From positions 1-10,680 of the forward strand of contig JBAWVS010000065.1 in assembly GCA_037147175.1 (NCBI GenBank): a DNA stretch of 10,680 bases, written 5' to 3'. Made by a program: the position numbers and the translations under genes. Numbering within the stretch: the stretch's first letter is position 1; the number at the start of each line of letters is the position of its first letter. This document shows, in pieces, positions 6,256 through 10,680 of the stretch. This DNA is from a bacterium (GTDB lineage Bacteria > Cyanobacteriota > Vampirovibrionia > Gastranaerophilales > UBA9971). The notes beneath the pieces were generated by a model that had not been told where the DNA came from, did not search any database, and was given only the letters and a program-made list of their open reading frames with translations.

Positions 6256-6350
6256 GAATGAGTTTGGCCCTTGCATCGTTGTCACAGTAGCGTCGCTGCT
6301 TCGGGCTTTTATTCTCGCTTCGTAAGGAATGTTTGGGGACTCGGGTAAAA
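6256..6350 (+). ncRNA. GC-rich structured leader upstream of the AMIN-domain gene
   Basis: Roughly half of bases 6261-6345 are G or C, far above the surrounding sequence. GCCC (6267-6270) can pair with GGGC (6303-6306), and GCA (6273-6275) with TGC (6297-6299). A TTTTATT tract follows, as in a terminator. An alternative long-range fold pairs GAGT (6260-6263) with ACTC (6339-6342) and CCC (6268-6270) with GGG (6335-6337). AGCGTCGCT (6289-6297) is palindromic. This could be a regulated leader, a small RNA or a foreign scar. I match it to no known riboswitch. The rest of the 5995-6372 gap holds only the remnant, the terminator and a TTGTAA/TTACAA hairpin (6113-6131). Confidence 0.3.
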
Positions 6351-6372
6351 GTTGAGGAGTAAAGGGTTAAAT

Positions 6373-7629
6373 ATGAATAAAACAAAATTAAAAAATTTAG
6401 CTGTAATTATTTTTTGCACGGCATTTGTTTCTTTAATAATGTTTGTTGTACCTGTATATGCTTTTGACGGGGCGACTTTGTCAGAAATTAAAATAAGCTC
6501 GAAAGACAATTACAGTTATAAAATTGTTTTAAAAACCGATAAGGACGTTCCTGTCGAAAAATATATAACAGCTGACAATAAAATAGTTATAGACCTCAAA
6601 AATACAAGATCTGCGGAATTTGTGAACACAATTTATAACAATAGTCCCGAAATTGATAATGTTATGGTGCAGCCTATCGCAAATGACAAAGTAAGAGTTT
6701 TTATACAGGGGTTAAATATTTCTTCAAGCAAAATTATTCTTGATTCAAGAACTGATTCACTTGATTTTATGGGGGATAACAGTTCTGCAATTCCGGCAAA
6801 TACAAACAACGTTTCTGCTCTTAAAACAGAAATTGCTGAGCCTGCTCAAAATGTTCAGCAAGAGGAACCTCTTCCCGTTATTAATTTAGGGGAAAAAAGC
6901 AAAACAGACTTAAAAACAACAGCGCAGGAATCAGTAAGACCTCAATATTTGGAAAATAATTTACAGACAGCCGATAATAATTCTCCTAATCAGGAAAATA
7001 ACATTGAAACTGTTAAAAATTCTATGATAGGAAATGCATCTTTGAAAAAAATATTCAGTAAAGAAGGTTTTGACTGGCTTTTAAGAATATTTGCCGTTGT
7101 CTTTATTGCAATAGGTATGTTCAAACTGCTTAGTAAGCCTAAAAATGTTACTATTGAGCTTGCTTCAGAGAAGATGAAAACAAGAGAAATGGATCTTTAC
7201 AGAACAGTCGCCGAAAGAAAGGAACTTGTTTCCAGAAGTCTTGGAAGTAATTATACAAAAGAAAAACAGGTTAAAAATCACGCTTACGGAGCAAATTCTC
7301 AGTATGGTATAAAAGAGTACCAGAACAGTCAGCTTCCTCCGCAAAGATTAAGCCGTCCTGTAGATACAGATATCAACAGAGCTGTTAATAGAAAACCTTC
7401 AACACAGCAGTTAAATGCGGCTTTGAAAACAACAAGAACAGTAGCAGATGTCAGAAAACCTGTTGTGAACAACTCAAGAATAAGCCAGAAAGAAATAAAA
7501 ACAGCGAAAACCAATGTAGATAATATAAAATTTCTTGAAAATATGGCTGCAATTTATCAAAAAAGCGGTAGAACCGATCTGGCTCAAAATATAAGACAAA
7601 AAATACAAAGCACCAGAGCAGCCGGCTAA
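6373..7629 (+). CDS. AMIN-domain-like envelope protein, signal peptide plus one membrane helix
   Basis: This 418-aa protein begins with a clear signal peptide (residues 1-30, ending VYA before FDG). An AMIN-like beta-rich domain follows (about 35-125, from TLSEIKISSKD to a repeat of short strands ending KIILDSR). Next come a Gln/Asn/Glu-rich linker (135-230), one transmembrane helix (234-253) and a basic, mostly disordered tail (254-418). The tail's last 35 residues look like a helical hairpin. AMIN domains target proteins to cell-wall or envelope sites, and no amidase or secretin domain is attached here. The predicted topology is AMIN outside and tail inside, so it may link the envelope to a cytoplasmic partner. 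The ATG at 6373 is chosen because AAAGGG lies 6 nt upstream; a TTG at 6352 would add seven residues before the signal peptide. Confidence 0.75.
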   Translation: MNKTKLKNLAVIIFCTAFVSLIMFVVPVYAFDGATLSEIKISSKDNYSYKIVLKTDKDVPVEKYITADNKIVIDLKNTRSAEFVNTIYNNSPEIDNVMVQPIANDKVRVFIQGLNISSSKIILDSRTDSLDFMGDNSSAIPANTNNVSALKTEIAEPAQNVQQEEPLPVINLGEKSKTDLKTTAQESVRPQYLENNLQTADNNSPNQENNIETVKNSMIGNASLKKIFSKEGFDWLLRIFAVVFIAIGMFKLLSKPKNVTIELASEKMKTREMDLYRTVAERKELVSRSLGSNYTKEKQVKNHAYGANSQYGIKEYQNSQLPPQRLSRPVDTDINRAVNRKPSTQQLNAALKTTRTVADVRKPVVNNSRISQKEIKTAKTNVDNIKFLENMAAIYQKSGRTDLAQNIRQKIQSTRAAG

Positions 7630-7633
7630 AAAA

Positions 7634-7663
7634 TTAACAAATAAGAGCAAAATTAATTATAAT
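7634..7663 (+). promoter_or_regulatory. Promoter for the XapX-guanine deaminase unit
   Basis: TTAACA (7634-7639) and TATAAT (7658-7663) are 18 nt apart, a good sigma-70-type match. Transcription from about 7670 would give a ~107-nt leader before the XapX gene. Confidence 0.6.
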
Positions 7664-7686
7664 TGGTAAAAATAATAGAAAAAGAT

Positions 7687-7749
7687 GTAACAAATAAAAA
7701 ATCTTTATGTTTAGCTTAACTTAAAGTGACAGTTAAAAATATTTGTTAC
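7687..7749 (+). repeat. 10-bp inverted repeat in the XapX leader
   Basis: GTAACAAATA (7687-7696) and TATTTGTTAC (7740-7749) are perfect complements 43 nt apart, within the predicted leader and ending 27 nt before the ATG. It may be an operator pair or the closing stem of a regulatory RNA. It does not match the purine riboswitch core as I know it. Confidence 0.5.
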
Positions 7750-7776
7750 CTGCTTGAGAGAGAGTGAGAAATTTAA

Positions 7777-7935
7777 ATGCAAAATTTATACGCATTATTT
7801 ACAGGAATAGTTGTCGGAGCTTTTTTTACTTTTTTCAAAGTGCCTATCCCTGCCCCACCAACGTTAGCAGGGGTTTTGAGCATAATTGGGGTTTATTTGG
7901 GGTATATTATAATTCGTTTTTTTATTAAGGGTTAA
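7777..7935 (+). CDS. XapX-domain small membrane protein (52 aa, DUF1427-like)
   Basis: This 52-residue protein consists of two hydrophobic helices (about residues 4-21 and 29-48). They are joined by the Pro-rich turn KVPIPAPPTLAG, which is the hallmark of the XapX family. The family is named for its link to xanthosine/purine catabolism loci, and its molecular job is not established. The start ATG follows a GAGAGAGAGTGAG tract that may serve as the ribosome-binding site. The stop is only 6 nt before guanine deaminase, so the two are co-transcribed and probably translationally coupled. A role in purine uptake or efflux, or as a small subunit of a carrier, is inference from that context. A promoter and an inverted repeat precede it. 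Confidence 0.85.
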   Translation: MQNLYALFTGIVVGAFFTFFKVPIPAPPTLAGVLSIIGVYLGYIIIRFFIKG

Positions 7936-7941
7936 AAATTT

Positions 7942-8484
7942 ATGGAAAATACAAAAAAAGACAAAGAAGAACATTGCTGTTCTGGGAGTTTTTACAATTC
8001 TTTTCTTTCTCAGCGGGAAAAAGAAAATTTTATGCAAAGGGCTATAGAGCTTTCTAATTTTGGCATGGAAAATAATTATGGCGGTCCTTTTGGTGCTGTT
8101 GTGGTGAAAGACGGGAAAATTATCGGGGAAGGCTTTAATAAAGTTATAAGTTCCAATGATCCTACCTCGCATGCCGAGATTGTTGCAATAAGAGAAGCCT
8201 CAAAAAATATAAACAATTTTGATTTATCAGGTTCGTTTATTTTTGCAAGTTGTGAGCCTTGTCCGATGTGTTTGGCGGCGATTTATTGGGCAAATGTTGA
8301 TGAAATTTATTTTGCCAATACAAAAACAGACGCTGCCTGTATAGGATTTAGGGATGATTTTATTTACAGCGAATTTGATAAAAATTCAGATAAAAGAGAG
8401 AAAAAATGCAGCCAAATTCTTCATGTTGAAGCTAAAAAAGTTTTTGACTTATGGGCTTCTAAACAGGATAAAGTTGAATATTGA
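7942..8484 (+). CDS. guaD: Guanine deaminase (cytidine deaminase fold, GuaD type)
   Basis: This enzyme hydrolyses guanine to xanthine and ammonia in the cytoplasm, for purine salvage or nitrogen supply. The 180-aa chain follows the Bacillus subtilis GuaD pattern closely: GGPFGAVVVKDGKII (47-61), SNDPTSHAE with zinc ligand His77 and proton shuttle Glu79, and CEPCPMC with zinc ligands Cys104 and Cys107. TDAACIGFRDDFIY (129-142) and a C-terminal KVEY tail resemble the family's KEY end. It has about 23 extra N-terminal residues including HCC (11-13). The next in-frame Met (31) would cut the first helix, so ATG 7942 is kept, with AAGGG 10 nt upstream inside the XapX stop region. A related nucleoside deaminase such as TadA is less likely, given the domain-swapped C-terminus typical of GuaD. 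Confidence 0.92.
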   Translation: MENTKKDKEEHCCSGSFYNSFLSQREKENFMQRAIELSNFGMENNYGGPFGAVVVKDGKIIGEGFNKVISSNDPTSHAEIVAIREASKNINNFDLSGSFIFASCEPCPMCLAAIYWANVDEIYFANTKTDAACIGFRDDFIYSEFDKNSDKREKKCSQILHVEAKKVFDLWASKQDKVEY

Positions 8485-8512
8485 TTTATTAAATATTTAT
8501 TAAATATTTTTT
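8485..8512 (+). repeat. 11-bp tandem repeat after guaD
   Basis: TTTATTAAATA occurs twice in tandem (8485-8495 and 8496-8506), directly after the stop codon and followed by a T-run. The second half can fold as an all-A/T hairpin (8491-8509). It might be a weak terminator. Confidence 0.4.
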
Positions 8513-8568
8513 TAAATGTTTATTCCTGCTAAAATTTTATAAACAGCAAATTTAAGTTGAGAATAAAC

Positions 8569-9882
8569 ATGACAAAACCAATCATAGGTTTAATAAACTT
8601 CGGATGCCCTAAAAATCTTGTGGACTCCGAAAACATGCTGGGGCTTCTTTCTAAAAATGGTTATGAAATTAATCTTGATGAAGGAAAAGCAGATATAATT
8701 CTTATAAACACCTGTGCTTTCATAAAAGAGGCCGAAAAAGAATCCGTAAAAACTATTATTGAATTTGCTAAAGCAGGCAAAAAAATCATAATTTGCGGAT
8801 GTCTTACCCAAAAATACAAAAAAGAGCTTATGGAATTGATTCCCGAAGCCCTTGCTTTTGTGGGAACAGGCGACATTGAAAAAATTTGCGAAGTGGTAAA
8901 TAAAATTTCTGAAAATCCTGACGATACTTTCTATAATGTTTCTGAAAATCCTTATTATAGTTTAAATAACGATATTGAAAGATTTCAAATTACTGTAGGT
9001 TCAAGTTCTTACATAAAAATAGCAGAAGGGTGCGATTATTCCTGTTCTTACTGCGTTATCCCGGCTTTGAGAGGAAAATACAGAAGCAGAACTATTGAGT
9101 CTATTGTAAAAGAAGCAAAAAAACTCGGACAAAAAGGGGTTTCCGAGATTATTCTTATTGCTCAGGATACGACAAATTACGGGAAAGATATTTACGGGAA
9201 GCCGTCTTTAACTGAATTATTAAAAAAATTAAATGAAATAGAAGAAATTTCATGGATCAGAGTGATGTATGCGTATCCTTCGCTTGTGAATGATGAATTT
9301 ATTCAGGCAATAGCAACTTTAGACAAAGTTGTAAAGTCTATAGACATTCCTCTTCAGCATTCGCATCCTGAAATTTTAAAATTGATGAACAGACCTGCGG
9401 TTGATAACGGTAAAATTATAGAAAAATTAAGGAAAAATATCCCCGGAGTTTCTATAAGGACAGTGTTTATAACAGGTTTTCCCGGAGAAACAGAAGAACA
9501 CTTCGAGCATTTATATAACTTTATAGAAAAATACAAATTTGACAAACTGGGCGTGTTTGAATATTCTAAAGAAAAAGAAACAGACTCATATCAATTAAAA
9601 AAGCATGTTCCTGCAAAAATAAAAAAATTAAGGAAAAAACAGCTTATGGAGTTGCAGCAAAAAATTTCAAAGAAAATAAATGCCTCCTTGATTGGAAAAG
9701 AAATTATTTCTTTGATTGAAGTTCTTACTTCTGACGGAAAAATTATTGGAAGAACTTATAGAGATGCACCCGAAATAGATGGACTGGTTTTTATTGAAAC
9801 CAAAAAAACAGTTTCCCCCGGTGATGTGGTTCAGGTAAAAATTACCGGAGCAAGCGAATATGACTTATACGGAGTCGTATAA
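8569..9882 (+). CDS. rimO: Ribosomal protein uS12 methylthiotransferase RimO
   Basis: This radical-SAM enzyme adds a methylthio group to the conserved aspartate of ribosomal protein S12. The start at ATG 8569 gives 437 aa, normal for the family. The N-terminal MTTase domain has FGCPKNLVDSE (11-21), whose CPKN form marks RimO rather than MiaB. Its cluster cysteines are Cys13, Cys49 and Cys78. The radical-SAM motif CDYSCSYC gives Cys155, Cys159 and Cys162. A TRAM domain ends the protein (about 370-437, with RTYRDAPEIDGLVFIE). The TTG at 8557 would add four residues but has no ribosome-binding site. It stands 84 nt after guaD, probably with its own AT-rich promoter region, and 98 nt before the 118-aa gene. 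The many cysteines show an organism that makes Fe-S enzymes. Confidence 0.97.
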   Translation: MTKPIIGLINFGCPKNLVDSENMLGLLSKNGYEINLDEGKADIILINTCAFIKEAEKESVKTIIEFAKAGKKIIICGCLTQKYKKELMELIPEALAFVGTGDIEKICEVVNKISENPDDTFYNVSENPYYSLNNDIERFQITVGSSSYIKIAEGCDYSCSYCVIPALRGKYRSRTIESIVKEAKKLGQKGVSEIILIAQDTTNYGKDIYGKPSLTELLKKLNEIEEISWIRVMYAYPSLVNDEFIQAIATLDKVVKSIDIPLQHSHPEILKLMNRPAVDNGKIIEKLRKNIPGVSIRTVFITGFPGETEEHFEHLYNFIEKYKFDKLGVFEYSKEKETDSYQLKKHVPAKIKKLRKKQLMELQQKISKKINASLIGKEIISLIEVLTSDGKIIGRTYRDAPEIDGLVFIETKKTVSPGDVVQVKITGASEYDLYGVV

Positions 9883-9902
9883 AAGTAGTAAAAACAAAAA
9901 AA

Positions 9903-9942
9903 TCAACACTATTTTACAGTTTTATATTATACTTAAAATAGT
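9903..9942 (+). promoter_or_regulatory. Candidate promoter with inverted repeat before the 118-aa gene
   Basis: ACTATTTTA (9908-9916) and TAAAATAGT (9934-9942) are perfect complements flanking TATTAT (9925-9930). TCAACA (9903-9908) is 16 nt upstream. This may be an operator-flanked promoter, or a stem at the rimO 3' end without a clear U-tract. Confidence 0.35.
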
Positions 9943-9980
9943 TGGATCATTTTAAGTTTTAATTTGCGCAGGTAAAAAAG

Positions 9981-10337
9981 ATGAACAATAATATAAACAA
10001 AAAAGTTACAGATACAATTCCTATAGAAGTATTGATTACAACTGTTGATCATGAAATTAAAGGTTATGTTCATGTTTCTAAATACACAAACACAAATCGC
10101 GAATTAACAGATCTTTTAAACGATAAAGACAAAAGATTTATTGCGGTTGTAGATGCGGAAATTACCAAAAAACAGGGCGGTCCTCCTAAAAAATACGACT
10201 TTTTGAAAGTTCATATTGATTATATTTTAATGGTTCATCCGGCTTCGCAGATTATTTATAAAGAATCTACAAGAGCTCAGGAAGATATAACCAGATTCCG
10301 CGAACTGAGAGACAAGTTAAGCAAAACAAGATTTTAA
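9981..10337 (+). CDS. Conserved-type hypothetical protein (118 aa)
   Basis: I cannot assign a function. The protein is soluble, with no signal peptide or membrane segment. It begins with short beta strands (IPIEVLITT about 13-21 and GYVHVSKY about 28-35). A segment RELTDLLNDKDKRFIAVVDAEI (40-61) and a third strand region (KVHIDYILMVHP, 76-87) follow, and a charged helix (94-117) ends the chain. The pattern suggests a small PilZ- or Sm-like beta barrel plus a C-terminal helix. The wording resembles short proteins I associate with cyanobacteria-related lineages, but I cannot confirm a family. AGGT lies 7 nt before the ATG. It is closed by a strong terminator, so it is a single gene or the last gene after rimO. 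Confidence 0.75.
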   Translation: MNNNINKKVTDTIPIEVLITTVDHEIKGYVHVSKYTNTNRELTDLLNDKDKRFIAVVDAEITKKQGGPPKKYDFLKVHIDYILMVHPASQIIYKESTRAQEDITRFRELRDKLSKTRF

Positions 10338-10342
10338 TAAAC

Positions 10343-10372
10343 AAAAAACCGACTTAAAAAGTCGGTTTTTTT
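10343..10372 (+). terminator. Intrinsic terminator after the 118-aa gene
   Basis: AAAAAACCGACT (10343-10354) pairs with AGTCGGTTTTTT (10360-10371) around a 5-nt loop, with a T-run as the right arm and tail. It is the clearest terminator of the window and could work in both directions. Confidence 0.9.
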
Positions 10373-10405
10373 AAAGAATTTGCATAAAATATATTATTTA
10401 ATTCG

Positions 10406-10430
10406 AATTGCTAGATAAAAATTAGCAATT
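10406..10430. repeat. Hairpin AATTGCTA/TAGCAATT
   Basis: Perfect 8-bp complementary arms (10406-10413 and 10423-10430) enclose a 9-nt loop. It lies between the terminator and a short ORF and may end transcription coming from the right. Confidence 0.45.
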
Positions 10431-10482
10431 ATTTTGAAAAGCCCGTTTTTATATAGTTAAGGGTGTTATTAAAGGAATAAAT

Positions 10483-10563
10483 ATGAATATGAATATAAAT
10501 AAGTGTCTAATAACAAAAATAATAATTAATGAAAAAATAAATTCAAAAATTAAAAGGATTTAG
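10483..10563 (+). CDS. Possible 26-aa small protein
   Basis: ATG at 10483 is preceded by AAAGGA with 6-nt spacing, the best-placed ribosome-binding site in the right flank. The 26 codons encode a very basic peptide (Lys, Ile and Asn-rich, one Cys at residue 8) ending with TAG at 10561-10563. It stops 27 nt before the element end at 10591. It may be a real small protein, a leader peptide, or the start of a gene cut short. The amino-acid makeup is also what random AT-rich DNA gives. Confidence 0.3.
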   Translation: MNMNINKCLITKIIINEKINSKIKRI

Positions 10564-10583
10564 GCAAAAGGATTATAGAATAA

Positions 10584-10680
10584 TATAATATGCCGTAGAA
10601 ATCGGACAGAAAAAAATATAAGTTGTCATCCTTTCATCGAGATAAAATAGAAAAAAATGAAAGGACAAAAAAATGAGCAA
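10584..10680 (+). mobile_element. Left end of a second copy of the terminal-repeat element (copy 2, cut by the window)
   Basis: These 97 bp align without gaps to 404-500 with six mismatches. They include the TGCCGTAG tip, the CCTTTCAT/ATGAAAGG hairpin, the AAAGGA ribosome-binding site and ATGAG(T/C)AA at the start of an ORF. Only eight bases of that ORF are inside the window, so it cannot be told whether this copy carries a full transposase or is another short element. Confidence 0.75.

Noticed and set aside
6352-6372. TTG start for the AMIN-domain protein
   Set aside because: It would place seven charged or polar residues before the signal peptide, and the ATG at 6373 has AAAGGG at proper spacing.
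6309-6509. Minus-strand 66-aa ORF opposite the AMIN-gene signal peptide
   Set aside because: The plus strand has a textbook signal peptide and ribosome-binding site here, and the minus ORF has neither.
7670-7776. Purine riboswitch in the guaD leader
   Set aside because: I cannot find the conserved core bases of known purine or preQ1 riboswitches; only the inverted repeat is real. I keep it as an unclassified leader.
7864-8172. Minus-strand 102-aa ORF opposite guaD and XapX
   Set aside because: It is antisense to the catalytic core of guanine deaminase, is basic and Phe-rich, and crosses a gene boundary.
8590-8876. Minus-strand ORFs of 71-73 aa opposite the rimO start
   Set aside because: They overlap each other and the conserved CPKN region of RimO, and have no independent support.
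1-10680. tRNA, rRNA or CRISPR array
   Set aside because: No GTTCGAATCC-like T-arm with a matching acceptor stem was noticed, no rRNA-like stretch, and no regularly spaced repeats were seen on either strand.

Overview
The window is a strongly AT-rich bacterial chromosome segment with short intergenic gaps, several non-ATG starts and a mixed housekeeping/accessory gene set. My best guess is a member of the Gastranaerophilales/Vampirovibrionia (Melainabacteria). The grounds are an AMIN-domain envelope protein (common in the cyanobacterial lineage), an HD-GYP protein and the general style of the small proteins. This is inference, because no rRNA or other diagnostic marker is present.

Left edge (1-687): a possible 74-aa protein, then two overlapping and mutually exclusive hairpins (291-358). 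Next comes a 157-bp transposon-like element with terminal inverted repeats (411-567), abutting a fragment of open reading frame on the minus strand. The first 97 bp of this element region (404-500) recur in the same orientation at the extreme right end (10584-10680), so the two copies bracket the whole window as direct repeats.

Minus-strand block (688-4671), transcribed right to left: a membrane-anchored zinc-ribbon protein of unknown function, an HD-GYP-like protein without the GYP loop (TTG start), tryptophanyl-tRNA synthetase (trpS) and an Nramp Mn/Fe transporter (mntH). The TrpRS carries the C-x22-C-x6-C-x2-C spacing of the [4Fe-4S] TrpRS first described in Thermotoga maritima. Its neighbour is therefore a candidate iron or manganese importer.

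Plus-strand block A (4898-5994): a three-gene unit of a basic 69-aa protein, a stand-alone response regulator with a complete receiver domain and no output domain, and a Cys-rich 71-aa protein. No histidine kinase is present. The 378-bp gap that follows holds a likely terminator, an apparently frameshifted minus-strand remnant resembling the 5' end of the HD-GYP gene, and an unusually GC-rich, structured leader.

Plus-strand block B (6373-10337): a secreted or anchored AMIN-domain protein, then a promoter and a two-gene unit of a 52-aa XapX-type membrane protein and guanine deaminase (purine salvage). After these come rimO (ribosomal protein S12 methylthiotransferase) and a conserved-looking 118-aa protein closed by a strong terminator at 10343-10372. 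The final 300 bp contain another hairpin, a 26-codon ORF with a good ribosome-binding site, and the second copy of the element end.

The points most worth a second look are the repeated element at both edges, the Fe-S motif in TrpRS, the XapX-guanine deaminase pair with its promoter and inverted-repeat leader, the orphan response-regulator operon, the duplicated 5' segment at 6036-6101, and the GC-rich leader at 6256-6350.
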